This document shows positions 1-9,096 of a stretch of DNA of 64,000 nucleotides, one piece after another. Position numbers and translations under genes: made by a program. The stretch comes from Thiocapsa imhoffii. Lineage in GTDB: Bacteria; Pseudomonadota; Gammaproteobacteria; Chromatiales; Chromatiaceae. Location: NCBI RefSeq assembly GCF_016583985.1, contig NZ_NRSD01000006.1, positions 1 to 64,000 on the forward strand. The letters run 5' to 3'. Position 1 is the first letter of the stretch, and the number at the start of each line of letters is the position of its first letter. A model generated the notes under the pieces. The model searched no databases. It saw only the letters and a list, made by a program, of their open reading frames with translations, and had not been told where the DNA came from.

Positions 1-11
1 CCCCCCACCCA

Positions 12-38
12 CAGGTAGGAGCCCGCTTGCGGGCGACC
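12..38. repeat. REP palindrome, isolated copy at the window edge
   Basis: The hairpin core GCCCGCTTGCGGGC, preceded by GGTAGGA and followed by GACC, is the same REP sequence that recurs dozens of times between 6 and 25 kb. The copy lies just past the 3' end of the first pilin gene. It shows that the left side of the pilin locus is also bordered by this repeat family. Confidence 0.85.
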
Positions 39-87
39 CAGGCCTCAGCAGACCACCACCCCAAGCAGAATCACTCCCCACCCACCC

Positions 88-588
88 TCAACCCGGCGGC
101 TGTCGACAGGTCGCGGGCAGCCATTCCAAGCGCAGCGGCTGCACATCCCGTGGTCCGCACCGCCAGGTCACCACGCCCCCGTTCGGTCCTCCCTGCCCTT
201 CGAGGCGAATCTGGCTGTTCGCATCGCCGCCGATGCCGTGGTAGACGGAGCGCTGCAACTGGACCTCCACCCGCGTCCCGGTACAGCCCGCGTTGAGATT
301 GCAGGCACCAACTCCTTGGAGTTGGAGACGGCGAATGGTCGGGTGGGCATCGGCCGCGGTGATCTCGAACGGCGCGCGTTCGGCTGCAGTGGCGGGGAAG
401 CGGCCCTGCTCGGCATAGAAGAGGCTTAAATCGGTCCTAACCTTGCCCATCGCCACCAGCACCTCGCTCACCCGGGCACGGATCACAACATCACGGTATT
501 GCGGGATGGCGATCGCGGCTAAAACACCGATGATCGCGACGACGATCATCAACTCGATCAGGGTGAATCCCTGTTCAGGTCGTTTCAT
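88..588 (-). CDS. Type IV pilin-like protein
   Basis: This is a 166-residue prepilin. The leader MKRPEQG is followed by the class III cleavage and methylation motif G7|FTLIELM with Glu at mature position 5, then a hydrophobic helix ending AIAIPQYRD. The C-terminal half contains Cys residues in the usual pilin disulphide region. The ATG at 588 is chosen because an AGGAGG box lies six bases upstream; an in-frame ATG three bases earlier is also possible. It probably encodes a pilus subunit exported by the type IV pilus machinery. The neighbouring gene at 986-1423 is a second pilin of the same class, so which one is the main fibre subunit cannot be decided here. Confidence 0.85.
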   Translation of the reverse strand: MKRPEQGFTLIELMIVVAIIGVLAAIAIPQYRDVVIRARVSEVLVAMGKVRTDLSLFYAEQGRFPATAAERAPFEITAADAHPTIRRLQLQGVGACNLNAGCTGTRVEVQLQRSVYHGIGGDANSQIRLEGQGGPNGGVVTWRCGPRDVQPLRLEWLPATCRQPPG

Positions 589-985
589 CATGATCCTCCT
601 GATCTGACTACAGAGTCGAGCGACCGGACGGGTGTGTGTCCGGCCAGTCATAGGATGCCATGATCGTGGACGGATTGTGCGTTATTTTGGGGGGAGTGAG
701 TGGAGGTGTGATGGACGGATGAGAGTATGGGAAGGGGTTTGTGACGAGATTGAGATGGGGAACTGAATGTGGCCGATGCTATCGGGGGTTGCGCATTCAC
801 AAGGTTGCTTAGGTGGATTAGGTGAAGGGGTTTGGGGAACTGGAGCTGGGCGGCGGTTAATCAAAAGGAAAAGACCGCCGGGGCGGTCTTTTCTTGAGTC
901 AAAGCAGGCTTAGATAAATCGTGGTCTATGCCCTACTAGCCGACTGATTAGCCACCAGCCGGGGTATTCCTGCAGTCATGGAACA
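589..985. other. Intergenic region between two pilin genes
   Basis: No gene is supported in this stretch. It contains the 5' region of the downstream pilin and one clear inverted repeat at about 869-892, annotated separately. I could not identify a convincing promoter for the 88-588 gene. The base composition is locally lower in GC than the flanks. Confidence 0.6.
869..892. terminator. Rho-independent terminator for the pilA-like gene, possibly bidirectional
   Basis: A GC-rich stem (AAGACCGCC pairing with GGCGGTCTT, two-base centre) is flanked by A-rich sequence on the left and T-rich sequence on the right. Read on the minus strand it is a hairpin followed by CTTTTCC, about 95 bases past the stop codon of the pilin gene ending at 986. 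The symmetry means it could also stop plus-strand transcripts. Confidence 0.75.
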
Positions 986-1423
986 CTATCTGCAATCAGG
1001 CGGAAGAAGTTGTGGACTAGCAGCAGATAAACTAGAAGTACACGCCCAAGAAACACTGCCGGGACCAGCGGTGGGAGTGAGAGTTAAGGTTGCACTTTGC
1101 AGAGCTGTTGCAACAGGCGCAGCCGCTCGCATAGTCGCAGTTATTACCCCGTCTGCAACCGCGACTTGAGCTACAAATCTTCCATTTACATCCGTAGCAG
1201 CCGGTAAGCCGTTGCTCGCGCTATCTGCATCCGCTAGCCCACTCGCGCTAGCAATTTCAGCGACTGGCGTTTTCAGTCCGCTCGCAAGGGCTAGTGCCTC
1301 TGACATTTGCGCTCTCGCTGAAAAATTCGCATATTGAGGAATCGCAATCGCCGCCAAAATACCAATGATCGCCACAACGATCATGAGTTCGATGAGTGTG
1401 AAGCCACTCTGTTGTTTTTTCAT
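986..1423 (-). CDS. pilA: Type IV pilin, PilA-like
   Basis: This is a 145-residue prepilin. It has a short leader MKKQQSG, cleavage after Gly7, mature Phe at position 1 and Glu at mature position 5 within FTLIELM, then the standard hydrophobic spine ending [13 protein letters not shown]. The C-terminal Cys pair (about residues 126 and 144) fits the disulphide-bounded D-region of type IVa pilins. The length and short leader are typical of the major subunit, so this is the better PilA candidate of the two minus-strand pilins. A sigma54-like promoter lies about 100 bases upstream and a strong terminator follows the gene, suggesting a single-gene transcript as is usual for pilA. Confidence 0.88.
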   Translation of the reverse strand: MKKQQSGFTLIELMIVVAIIGILAAIAIPQYANFSARAQMSEALALASGLKTPVAEIASASGLADADSASNGLPAATDVNGRFVAQVAVADGVITATMRAAAPVATALQSATLTLTPTAGPGSVSWACTSSLSAASPQLLPPDCR

Positions 1424-1522
1424 GTCTCGACTCCCGTTCTTTCGTGATGAATCCGGCTTGGCCGGGGGTTGGGACTGTCAGCGGAGAAGCATTGCGTCCC
1501 GGGTCTTCCTAATCCTCTCAAC

Positions 1523-1538
1523 AGCAGATTTCGGGCCA
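1523..1538 (-). promoter_or_regulatory. Putative sigma54 (-24/-12) promoter of the pilA-like gene
   Basis: On the minus strand the sequence TGGCCCGAAATCTGCT has GG and GC separated by exactly ten bases, the invariant spacing of sigma54 promoters, about 100 bases upstream of the pilin start. Pseudomonas pilA is known to be sigma54- and PilR-dependent, which makes the match meaningful, but the -12 half (CTGCT) departs from consensus. Confidence 0.4.
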
Positions 1539-1895
1539 GATGTGAAGGCATCGGAGCAATGGCGGCTCCACATCCGTTCAACGGTGTTCAGTGTGGACCA
1601 ATCGGGGCGGAGTTGACCGTGACCTGGGTCACGCTTTCGCATCCGCGCCACCTGTTCAATCCACTGCAAGCCATTGATCGATGGATGCGTGGCGATCCGC
1701 CCCCCGCTGGCGGGGCCTGACCCGCCGTTGCGCCCGACCGGACCGCCGCCAGACCGACCCACACCCAGGCTCGCCCCTGATCGAGCCAGCGTCCAAACCG
1801 CGTCATGCCCGTTCACGTCAGGTTGATGTGACAAAAATCGTCACATACTGACCCCTTCTGTTGCTTCATCGCGACGGCGGGCCTCAGGAAACGGA

Positions 1896-2153
1896 TCACC
1901 ACATCAGAGCGCTCGGCAATCCGATCGGCAGGCTGGGCGAGACCTTCGAGGGCGTCACCGAGGGTCTGGGCGTGCCGATGTCCTCGTCGTCGATGTCAGG
2001 ATCGTCCGACTTCAGCTCCTCGCGGTTCGGATCAGCGGCCAGGGCTTCAACCACGCGGCGAACGGTCGGTCTCATACCGCGGACGTAGGGCTGTCCGTTC
2101 ATCTGTCGACAGTCGCTGACGGATTTGGGCTTTTCCCTGGCATCAGATGGCAC
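1896..2153 (-). pseudogene. Remnant of a DUF433-family (antitoxin-like) protein
   Basis: The frame contains NGQPYVRGMRPTVRRVVEAL followed by an acidic stretch ending DIDDEDI. This resembles the DUF433 core pattern (NGxPxIRGxRxTVxxVVEAL, then an E/D-rich segment ending in EDI) of small proteins that often pair with toxins. The conserved C-terminal helix that should follow EDI is not in frame, and there is no clear ribosome-binding site. I read it as a decayed gene. The assignment rests on motif memory only. Confidence 0.35.
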
Positions 2154-2380
2154 ATTCTGACGACTGTGTCACATTTCTTTGAATCAGACGCACGATTTCA
2201 CGCCCAATCAGGCGACTTTCACGGCTGGTGCGCATTTTGCGTGCAGTGAGCCTTGAGTTTCTTGCGAACGACATCGCCGGAATACACCATGCCGCTGTCC
2301 CCTCGACGCCCCGGTCGCTGATTCACACTTCTTGAGACGATCGACCACCGAGGGGAACGCGGCCCACCTGAGGATGACGC

Positions 2381-2998
2381 ATGTTGGCCATGAACGGACA
2401 CGGCCGCCCGTTGAACGCCACCTTGGCGCGAAATCCCTGGCGCAGCGTCAGGTCCGGCTGTTGGTGCGCTCCCCTCGCCCGCCGTCGCGCTGCCGGCCTC
2501 ACCCTACTCGAACTCCTGTTCACCATCGTCATCTTGGCGATCCTGCTCAGCGTCGCCGTCCCCAGCTTTCAGGGTCTCGCGCAACGCGACCGCATCACGG
2601 ATACCACCAACGACCTCTTGATGGCCTTTCAACTCGGGCGCAGTGAAGCCATTCGCTACCGCACGCAGGCGACCGTCTGCGCCGCCAATGCGGATCAGAC
2701 AGCCTGTGCCGTTGCCGATCCACCCTGGTCAACTGGTTGGGTGCTCTTTCGACAAGATGACCAGACCGAGACACGCATCCGCGTCGGCACGGCACCTGCT
2801 GCTGGGGTCACCATCACCACGGCTGTTGAGCGGGTTCGTTTCAGGGCCGATGGGAGCGCTCAAATCGTCGGGGCGGCAGTCGGGACATTCGAAATCGATT
2901 CCGAGGCGAATCGGCCACGCTGCATTCGGATTCTACCCAGCGGATTCATCTCGATGGAGAGAATGGCATGCCCGACAGTCAACCCTCAGCAACACTAG
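2381..2998 (+). CDS. fimT: Minor pseudopilin, FimT/GspH family (operon copy 1)
   Basis: A 205-residue protein with a long leader of 39 residues, then the prepilin motif [19 protein letters not shown] with Glu at mature position 5. The body has the GspH/FimT pattern ([23 protein letters not shown]; later [18 protein letters not shown]). It is probably a low-abundance subunit that helps start pilus assembly. The ATG at 2381 follows GAGG by eight bases; ATG 2390 is an alternative. It overlaps the next gene, pilV, by 31 bases and is about three-quarters identical to the second-copy gene at 7215. Confidence 0.85.
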   Translation: MLAMNGHGRPLNATLARNPWRSVRSGCWCAPLARRRAAGLTLLELLFTIVILAILLSVAVPSFQGLAQRDRITDTTNDLLMAFQLGRSEAIRYRTQATVCAANADQTACAVADPPWSTGWVLFRQDDQTETRIRVGTAPAAGVTITTAVERVRFRADGSAQIVGAAVGTFEIDSEANRPRCIRILPSGFISMERMACPTVNPQQH

Positions 2999-3588
2999 GC
3001 ACCCGGCTCGTTCGCTCACCGCTCACCGCAGCAGGCCACCCGTCGTGCCAGAGACCGCGTCGCCAACAAGCGGGCGCGACCCTGCTCGAAGCCCTGATCG
3101 CCATGGTGGTGATCAGCGTGGGCCTGCTCGGGATCGCGGCACTGCAAACCAAGGCGCTGCAATCCACCACTGAAAGCCAGATGACATCCAACGCGGCCAT
3201 TCTGTCCGCCGATCTAGGCGAACGACTCTGGGCCGTGTCCTGCCTGCTGGCGAACGCCGAGTCCGAGTCCGATCGGATCACGTTCGCCACCCGCACCGTG
3301 GAGCAATGGCTTAGGGAGAACAGAGCATTGCTTGGCCGGATTCGAGATCGCCTCAGGATTACACTGCCAGCGGATGAGCCTAATCATCAAGAGAATGTAA
3401 CCTGCACCCTGCCAACCTGTTGTCCCGATCCCGTCTGCTTTCTCGACCCTGTTGCCTTTGCTAGTCAAAATCGAGTCTTTGTGCAACCCGGCGCAACGCA
3501 TCCAAACTATTTATTCCAAGTCAGGGATGGGATGCTCTTCTCCACTGACCTACCTCCTGTTGTTGTCTACCCGGATCCATGCCCATGA
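2968..3588 (+). CDS. pilV: Minor pilin PilV (operon copy 1)
   Basis: 206 residues. After a 36-residue leader comes G|ATLLEALIAMVVISVGLLG, the PilV signature, with Glu at mature position 5, then LQTKALQSTTESQM. Several Cys residues lie in the C-terminal half (about 150-185), including an uncommon CCPDPVCF cluster. PilV is normally part of the tip complex with PilW, PilX and FimT that primes pilus assembly and presents PilY1. It overlaps fimT upstream and pilW downstream (10 bases), so all four are co-translated from one operon. Confidence 0.87.
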   Translation: MPDSQPSATLGTRLVRSPLTAAGHPSCQRPRRQQAGATLLEALIAMVVISVGLLGIAALQTKALQSTTESQMTSNAAILSADLGERLWAVSCLLANAESESDRITFATRTVEQWLRENRALLGRIRDRLRITLPADEPNHQENVTCTLPTCCPDPVCFLDPVAFASQNRVFVQPGATHPNYLFQVRDGMLFSTDLPPVVVYPDPCP

Positions 3589-4229
3589 ACCAGACGACAA
3601 TGACCCGTCAGAACCTTCGGTCGAGGCAGGCTGGCTTCACGCTCTCCGAGTTGATGATCGCCTCGATGATCGGTTTGTTCATCATCGCCGGTGCCATCAG
3701 TGTCTTCACCGCGAACCGTCAAACATCCGCACTGATGGATCGGATTCAATCCAATCAAGACGCGACCCGTTTTGCCGCCCAAACCATCAGTCGAGTGGTC
3801 CGCTCAGGTGCGCGTTTTGGCGCGGGTCAGACGGGGCAACTCGTCGTTGAGTTTCCGGCTGGCGTGGCGGGACAAGATGTTCGAGATTGTGTCGGTCAGC
3901 AGATCAGTGAGATCACACCCGCTCGGAACATCTTCAGCAGCGCACTGAACCAGGCCACGCAACGCTATGAATTGCTTTGTCAAAGTGGTGACGACCCGCC
4001 TGTCCCCCTAATCGACAGACTCGCTCAACCGACGAACCAACAACCGAATTTTCACGTTGAATTCCTGCGACCGGATCCGACTACCCCCGGTGAATTGAGT
4101 CCAACCAATCAGGCAGCGGAAGCCACCTCTGTGCGGATCCTTCTGAGGATGCAAGGAGTCGAAACGATCGAGGAGATCGCGTTCATCGCCACCATGCGTT
4201 GTCGGGTGCTCGATTGTGACTCAAACTAG
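3579..4229 (+). CDS. pilW: Minor pilin PilW (operon copy 1)
   Basis: 216 residues with cleavage motif G19|FTLSELMIASMIGLFIIAGAISVF and Glu at mature position 5. The SELMIA...GAISVF pattern followed by QDATRFAAQTISRVVR is characteristic of PilW. The C-terminal end, SVRILLRMQGVE...IAFIATMRCR, also fits. The first 75 mature residues are almost identical to the second copy at 8386, while the middle diverges slightly. A 54-base gap with GGAG separates it from pilX. Confidence 0.88.
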   Translation: MPMNQTTMTRQNLRSRQAGFTLSELMIASMIGLFIIAGAISVFTANRQTSALMDRIQSNQDATRFAAQTISRVVRSGARFGAGQTGQLVVEFPAGVAGQDVRDCVGQQISEITPARNIFSSALNQATQRYELLCQSGDDPPVPLIDRLAQPTNQQPNFHVEFLRPDPTTPGELSPTNQAAEATSVRILLRMQGVETIEEIAFIATMRCRVLDCDSN

Positions 4230-4283
4230 GTCGAGAACCGGTTCGAAGGCGCCCACCTCACCAGGAACCGTGGAGACCAAGAC

Positions 4284-6047
4284 ATGAAAACGATCACATT
4301 ACGCAACACCCAACGCGGAGTCGCACTCGTCATCGGTTTGATGCTCGTCGCCGTCGCCAGCCTCGGCGCCCTGTCGATGATGCGCGGCACGATCCTGCAG
4401 GAACGCCTGACCTCCAATCAGCAGAATAAAATTATTGCCAATATGGCGGCGGAGGCGGGTGCGGGTCGGTTTTTAGAGTGGATTGGAAAAAAGATTGAGG
4501 ATTTGGAAGGATCAAACAGCATATCAATCACACTTAAGGAAGCTTGGGAAAACAGAGATGAAATTGAAAGGTTGCGGCTGCCACAAGCACGAAACGCAAA
4601 TCCGGACTTCCCGCCATTCGGATATTTTTGGATCAGCGAAGAGCCTGACTGGACAAAAAAGCCGTTAGAGGTAACAGTCATCGGGGAATCATGGATGAAC
4701 GAGTTGTTAGCCGAGACCCAACTTCTCTTCAGCGTTTTAGTCACAGCGGACTTGTCCAATGAAGTATTTCATCCATACGCCGATGCCGGTGTCGTTGGCT
4801 GCGAGGGCGTTGCAACGCGCGGGAGCGGGCAGATCGACAGTTACAATTCGGGAGCGGGATCTTACAATGCTGCCAACCCTGGAAGAGATGCGCATGTGCT
4901 GACGACATCCCCTTCGGCGATGGTTGAACTCACCGGCAATGCCCCGATTTACGGCAGCGTGAATTCGACGGGCAGCGTATCCGCAACGGGCTCATCACCG
5001 GTTTATGGCGATATCAACGCCACCGGCTTGGTATCGCTAAAAGGGGGCGGTGTCAAAGTTTATGGCAACGTGAAGACTGCTGGAGACGTTAGTTTCGAGA
5101 GTAGCGCGGAGGTTCATGGCAACGTCTCGGCGAATGGAAATATTGCGTTCAACAATTGGAGTGCCCGTGTTACGGGTAATGCAAAAGCCGGCGGCGAGAT
5201 CACCAGCAGGAACAATAATAAGCCACCCGAACAACATGTCGGCGGATCCGTTCAAGCCGGATCCAACCCCGGAAACTCAGGCGTAGCGCAAACACCCTGC
5301 GATCCACTCGATGTCGACGGTATCGTCTCGGAATTCGATGATCAGTTTTCGACGGGCAGCATGAACATCGGACCCTGGACTTACCGTTATCTCAAGCTCT
5401 CGCCCGATGGCGTTGACTATTACGACCCGACCTGGAACGTACAAAGCTGGAAGACGGACAACGCGCGCACGATGCAAGATATCGAGTTGTTTGGCAGGGA
5501 GACCCGATTCCTCAAGGTATCACATTTCGCCTTGGGTCAGAACGGGAGTCTCGAAGTGACGGGCGGCGACGTTGTTCTCATGGTCGACGGCGACATGTCG
5601 ATCGGCGGTAATACCGAGATTACGATTGCGCCTGGCAGTAGTCTAACCGTGCTCCTGACCGGCAAATTCGACCTGCAGGGCAGCGTGAAGGTCAACAACC
5701 AAAATCCAATCGACGCAAACGGTAAGCTACCCTTCTCATTGTTCTCGTCGTATGAGCAGACATCAAATAAAGGAAACAACGACGGCGTGCGACTGCGTGG
5801 CAACACCGATTTCACTGCGGTCATCTATGCACCAAAATCGCATGTTTCGGTCACCGGAAGCGGTTCTCTTTTCGGTCAGGTTCGTGGTAAGAGCGTCGAG
5901 GCGACAGGGGCAGGCGGAATCCATTACGACGTCCGACTTGGCACCTTCTCCGTTCCGACGAGCGAAAGCGTCGGTAACAGTGACGTTGCAACTGTGCAGG
6001 TGACGAGTTGGAACGTTGTTTTTCCCTTGCCAAAGTCAGCCGATTAA
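4284..6047 (+). CDS. pilX: PilX-type pilus tip protein with beta-helix passenger domain (copy 1)
   Basis: 587 residues, about three times the usual PilX length. The N-terminus (about residues 10-45: QRGVALVIGLMLVAV, then LQERLTSNQQNKIIANMAAE) is a PilX anchor, with no Glu at mature position 5, as is normal for PilX. Residues about 215-315 form short repeats of the type GSVxxTGxVSxTGxxxVYGDI, like a polymer-forming or bactofilin-style beta-helix. Residues about 410-560 resemble the DUF7305 domain of surface pilus-associated proteins (VVLMVDGDMSIGGNTEIT ... FTAVIYAPKSHVSVTGS). The end TSWNVVFP resembles the C-terminus of copy 2. The extension probably forms a surface-exposed adhesive module at the pilus tip. 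Confidence 0.75.
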   Translation: MKTITLRNTQRGVALVIGLMLVAVASLGALSMMRGTILQERLTSNQQNKIIANMAAEAGAGRFLEWIGKKIEDLEGSNSISITLKEAWENRDEIERLRLPQARNANPDFPPFGYFWISEEPDWTKKPLEVTVIGESWMNELLAETQLLFSVLVTADLSNEVFHPYADAGVVGCEGVATRGSGQIDSYNSGAGSYNAANPGRDAHVLTTSPSAMVELTGNAPIYGSVNSTGSVSATGSSPVYGDINATGLVSLKGGGVKVYGNVKTAGDVSFESSAEVHGNVSANGNIAFNNWSARVTGNAKAGGEITSRNNNKPPEQHVGGSVQAGSNPGNSGVAQTPCDPLDVDGIVSEFDDQFSTGSMNIGPWTYRYLKLSPDGVDYYDPTWNVQSWKTDNARTMQDIELFGRETRFLKVSHFALGQNGSLEVTGGDVVLMVDGDMSIGGNTEITIAPGSSLTVLLTGKFDLQGSVKVNNQNPIDANGKLPFSLFSSYEQTSNKGNNDGVRLRGNTDFTAVIYAPKSHVSVTGSGSLFGQVRGKSVEATGAGGIHYDVRLGTFSVPTSESVGNSDVATVQVTSWNVVFPLPKSAD

Positions 6048-6789
6048 TCGTCCAGGGCGGATGGTTTGAAAGGAGAAAGGACAAGTCTCGAATGGCGCTA
6101 ACTTAGGCGGATGTCATTGATAATCGAATCGCTCAGCTGCCAAGATCTGGACTATTTTTGCTTCTTCGGGTGGCCATTCAGTCGCACCTCTTCGCGTGCC
6201 TGGGATCGAGGGCTGCGCTTAGCCCTCGTTAGCGTTCTCCCGCGATCGCCGGCAAGCCGGCTCCTACCGATATTGTCGTCACCCGGCTGACCCCAACCGG
6301 TAGGAACCCGCTTGCGGGCGATCCGCCAACCGTGACGAACCGGACGCGGGTGGGTAGTGGCCCATGACCGGGTTGTGGTCGGCCCACCTCGGCGTTCCCC
6401 TGCCATCGCCGGCAAGCCGGCTTCTTCGGTCTTCTCCAGGTCTGTGCTGTCTGCGTCGCCCGCAACTGGGTTTTTCCGGATGTAAAACTTTTCATGGAAA
6501 AGGGTTTGTATCATCCCGATCACTGTTTGCATTTTGCCACATCGACGGCGGATGATGAGTGACTGAAACGACTCAGACAACAGGGGGTCTGGCGGCTCGG
6601 CAAGCAAGGCGGGGTCTCGACTTTTGGGTCGTTTTCTGGGCGTCAATTGCAAATTCTGTCGAATCCGTCACAGTTGAATGGACTATCCGAACGAGCCGAT
6701 GTCCAATGAGCTATCTTTACCCATGACTGATGTGCAGTTTGTGCACAGTGTCCTTGCGTATCATGCGCACCACACCGCTGGAGTTCACC
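6048..6789. other. Spacer between the two minor pilin operons, containing one BIME
   Basis: 740 bases with no gene. The first 80 bases share the string AATGGCGCTAACTTA with the region just past the second pilX (10423), so this motif was duplicated along with the operon. A REP-pair unit occupies 6235-6430. The rest, about 6440-6789, is the leader of pilE; I see no confident promoter in it. Confidence 0.6.
6235..6430. repeat. BIME: inverted REP pair plus trailing REP
   Basis: An inverted REP (GCGATCGCCGGCAAGCCGG followed by CTCCTACC) at about 6243-6268 is followed by one short 24-bp-type unit. A direct REP (GGTAGGAACCCGCTTGCGGG) follows at about 6298-6323, then the conserved spacer AACCGTGACGAACCGG, and another inverted REP at about 6404-6426. 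This is the same unit that is amplified at 10.5-25 kb. Confidence 0.85.
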
Positions 6790-7227
6790 ATGCTGCTGTA
6801 CCACCGCTATAGTCGCGGATTCACTCTCCTTGAATTGATGATCGTGGTGGCCATCGTCGGCATCCTCGCCGCCGTCGCCTACCCCTCTTACCGCGACCAT
6901 GTGAATCGCTCGCGCTTGGTCGAGGCCCAGACGGTGCTGATGGAGGCGGCGCAGTGGATGGAGCGGCTGTATGTGGCCGGTGCTGAATACATGCCAGCGA
7001 ACCAATATCCGACCGCAGCCATCTTCGCAGCCGAATCTGGACTCACACAGTCGCCCAAAACCGGTACGGCTCGATACAACATCGCCGTCACCGCACGAAC
7101 GACGTCCTCCTATACCCTGAGCGCAACACCAGTCGGGAATCAAGATTGGCGCGACTGCGGGACCTTGACGATCGACAACCTCGGGCGACCCCGCGCAACT
7201 GGGGATGACGCAGTATGCTGGCGATGA
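6790..7227 (+). CDS. pilE: Minor pilin PilE-like
   Basis: 145 residues starting [10 protein letters not shown], with cleavage at G10|[28 protein letters not shown] and Glu at mature position 5. The [17 protein letters not shown] segment, a later Trp-rich pair (AAQWMERLY) and the Cys pair near the C-terminus (DCGTLTID...AVCW) match PilE minor pilins that bridge the tip complex to the fibre. The ATG at 6790 is chosen because TGGAG lies six bases upstream; more upstream in-frame starts lack a ribosome-binding site. It overlaps the following fimT gene by 13 bases. There is no pilE partner in the first operon copy. Confidence 0.87.
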   Translation: MLLYHRYSRGFTLLELMIVVAIVGILAAVAYPSYRDHVNRSRLVEAQTVLMEAAQWMERLYVAGAEYMPANQYPTAAIFAAESGLTQSPKTGTARYNIAVTARTTSSYTLSATPVGNQDWRDCGTLTIDNLGRPRATGDDAVCWR

Positions 7228-7811
7228 ACGGTCACGGCTGTCAAATAAACGACCTGTTGACGCGCGATCCCTGGCGCAGCGTCAGGTCCAGCTGTTGGCA
7301 CACTCCCCTCGCCCGCCGTCGTGCTGCCGGCCTTACCCTGCTCGAACTCCTATTTACCATCGCCATCTTAGCGATCCTGCTCAGCGTCGCCGTCCCCAGC
7401 TTTCAGGGTCTCGCGCAACGCGACCGCATCACGGATACCACCAACGACCTACTGATGGCCTTTCAACTCGGGCGCAGTGAGGCTATTCGCTACCGCACGC
7501 AGGCGACCGTCTGCGCCGCCAATGCGAATCAGACAGACTGTGCCGTTGCAGACCCACCCTGGTCTAATGGTTGGGTGCTCTATCGGGTCAACCCACAAAC
7601 GCCGATCCGCGTCGGCGCCGCACCTGCTCCTGGGGTGACCATCGCAACCACTGTTCAGCAGATCCAATTCCAGCCCGATGGGAGCGCCCAAATGGGTACA
7701 TTCGAAATCGACTCCGAGGCGAATCGCCCCCGCTGTATACGGATTCTACCCAGCGGATTTATCTCGATGGAGAGAATGGCATGTCCGACCGTCAACCCTC
7801 AGCAAAACTAG
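7215..7811 (+). CDS. fimT: Minor pseudopilin, FimT/GspH family (operon copy 2)
   Basis: 198 residues, a paralogue of the gene at 2381 with the same long leader and the same motif [19 protein letters not shown]. Most of the first 110 residues are identical to copy 1 and nucleotide identity is high there. Copy 2 lacks an about six-residue stretch near residue 165 that is present in copy 1 (after DGSAQ). It overlaps pilE upstream and pilV downstream. Confidence 0.85.
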   Translation: MLAMNGHGCQINDLLTRDPWRSVRSSCWHTPLARRRAAGLTLLELLFTIAILAILLSVAVPSFQGLAQRDRITDTTNDLLMAFQLGRSEAIRYRTQATVCAANANQTDCAVADPPWSNGWVLYRVNPQTPIRVGAAPAPGVTIATTVQQIQFQPDGSAQMGTFEIDSEANRPRCIRILPSGFISMERMACPTVNPQQN

Positions 7812-8395
7812 GCACCTGGCTCGTTCGCGCTCCGCCCACCGCAGCAGGCCACGCGCCGAGCCAAAGACCGCACCCTCGCCAAGCGGGCGCGACCCTGATC
7901 GAAGCCCTGATCGCCATGGTGGTCATCAGCGTGGGCCTGCTCGGGATCGCGGCGCTGCAGACCAAGGCGCTCCGGTCCACCACTGAAAGCCAGATGACAT
8001 CCAACGCGGCCATTCTGTCCGCTGATCTGGGCGAACGACTCTGGGCTGTGTCCTGCCTGCTGGCGAACGCTGATTCCGAGTCCGATCGGATCACGTTCGC
8101 CACCCGCACCGTGGAGCAATGGCTTGACGACAACGAAGCATTGCTTGGCAATATTGGCAATCGCCTCAGGATCACCGCGCCAGTAGGCGATCCCAATGCT
8201 CAAGAGAATGCGACCTGCGCCCCGCCATCCTGTTGTCCCAATCCCGTCTGCTTTCTCGACCCCGATGCGTTTGCTAGTCAAAGTCGAGTCTTTGTGGAAC
8301 CGGGCGCAACGCATCCAAACTATTTTTTCCGAGTCAGTGACGGGATGCTCTTCTCAACGGTTCTTCCACCTATTGACAAGAGCCAATGCGAATGA
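7781..8395 (+). CDS. pilV: Minor pilin PilV (operon copy 2)
   Basis: 204 residues from the ATG at 7781, equivalent to the start used for copy 1. The frame stays open further upstream, but that part is antisense-like shadow over fimT. The prepilin motif G|ATLIEALIAMVVISVGLLG and the Cys-rich C-terminal half (CCPNPVCF) match copy 1. It overlaps fimT by 31 bases and pilW by 10 bases, the same geometry as copy 1, which supports a block duplication. Confidence 0.86.
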   Translation: MSDRQPSAKLGTWLVRAPPTAAGHAPSQRPHPRQAGATLIEALIAMVVISVGLLGIAALQTKALRSTTESQMTSNAAILSADLGERLWAVSCLLANADSESDRITFATRTVEQWLDDNEALLGNIGNRLRITAPVGDPNAQENATCAPPSCCPNPVCFLDPDAFASQSRVFVEPGATHPNYFFRVSDGMLFSTVLPPIDKSQCE

Positions 8396-9036
8396 ACCAC
8401 ATCACAATGACGTATCCGAGTCGGCGTGTGAAGCAGGCCGGCTTCACGCTCTCCGAGTTGATGATCGCCTCGATGATCGGTTTGTTCATCATCGCCGGTG
8501 CCATCAGTGTCTTCACCGCGAACCGTCAAACATCCGCACTGATGGATCGAATTCAATCCAATCAAGACGCGACCCGTTTTGCCGCCCAAACCATCAGTCG
8601 AGTGGTCCGCTCAGGTGCGCGTTTTAGCGCGGGTCAGACGGGGCAACTCGTCGTTGAGTTCCCGCCTGGCGTGGCGGGACAAGGTGTCCGAGATTGTGTC
8701 GGAACGGAGATCAGTCAGATCACACCACCACCCGCTCGGAACATCTTCAGCAGCGCGCTGAACCAGACCACGCAACGTTACGAATTGCGTTGTCAAAGTG
8801 GTAACGACCCGCCTGTCCCCCTGATCGACGGACTCGCTCAGCCGACGAACCAACAACCGAATTTTCAGGTGCAATTTCTGCGACCGCATCCGACTAACCA
8901 CGGTGAATTGAGTACAACCAATCAGGCAGCGGAAGCCACCTCTGTGCGGATCCTTCTGAGGATGCAAGGAGTCGAAGATGTCGAGGAGATCGCGTTCATC
9001 GCCACCATGCGTTGTCGGGTGCTCGGTTGTGACTGA
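8386..9036 (+). CDS. pilW: Minor pilin PilW (operon copy 2)
   Basis: 216 residues with the same G|FTLSELMIASMIGLFIIAG anchor as the gene at 3579. The nucleotide sequence from about 8440 to 8640 is almost unchanged from copy 1, while the leader and the segment around residues 95-110 differ (a two-proline insertion near PPPARNIFSS). This pattern suggests either a recent duplication or ongoing gene conversion of the shared part. Confidence 0.88.
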   Translation: MRMNHITMTYPSRRVKQAGFTLSELMIASMIGLFIIAGAISVFTANRQTSALMDRIQSNQDATRFAAQTISRVVRSGARFSAGQTGQLVVEFPPGVAGQGVRDCVGTEISQITPPPARNIFSSALNQTTQRYELRCQSGNDPPVPLIDGLAQPTNQQPNFQVQFLRPHPTNHGELSTTNQAAEATSVRILLRMQGVEDVEEIAFIATMRCRVLGCD

Positions 9037-9096
9037 ACCTAGGTCGAGAACCGGTTCGAAGGCGTCCACGAGATCAGGAACCGCGGAGATCAAGAC

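Larger units (their letters stand above)
1424..2380. other. Gene-poor region between pilA and the first minor pilin operon
   Basis: About 950 bases without an intact gene. It contains the pilA upstream region, a decayed DUF433-like reading frame at 1896-2153, and the leader of the fimT-like gene. The last 30 bases before 2381 resemble the end of the pilE gene at 7195-7227, so this is probably where the tandem duplication of the minor pilin operon begins. Confidence 0.55.
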
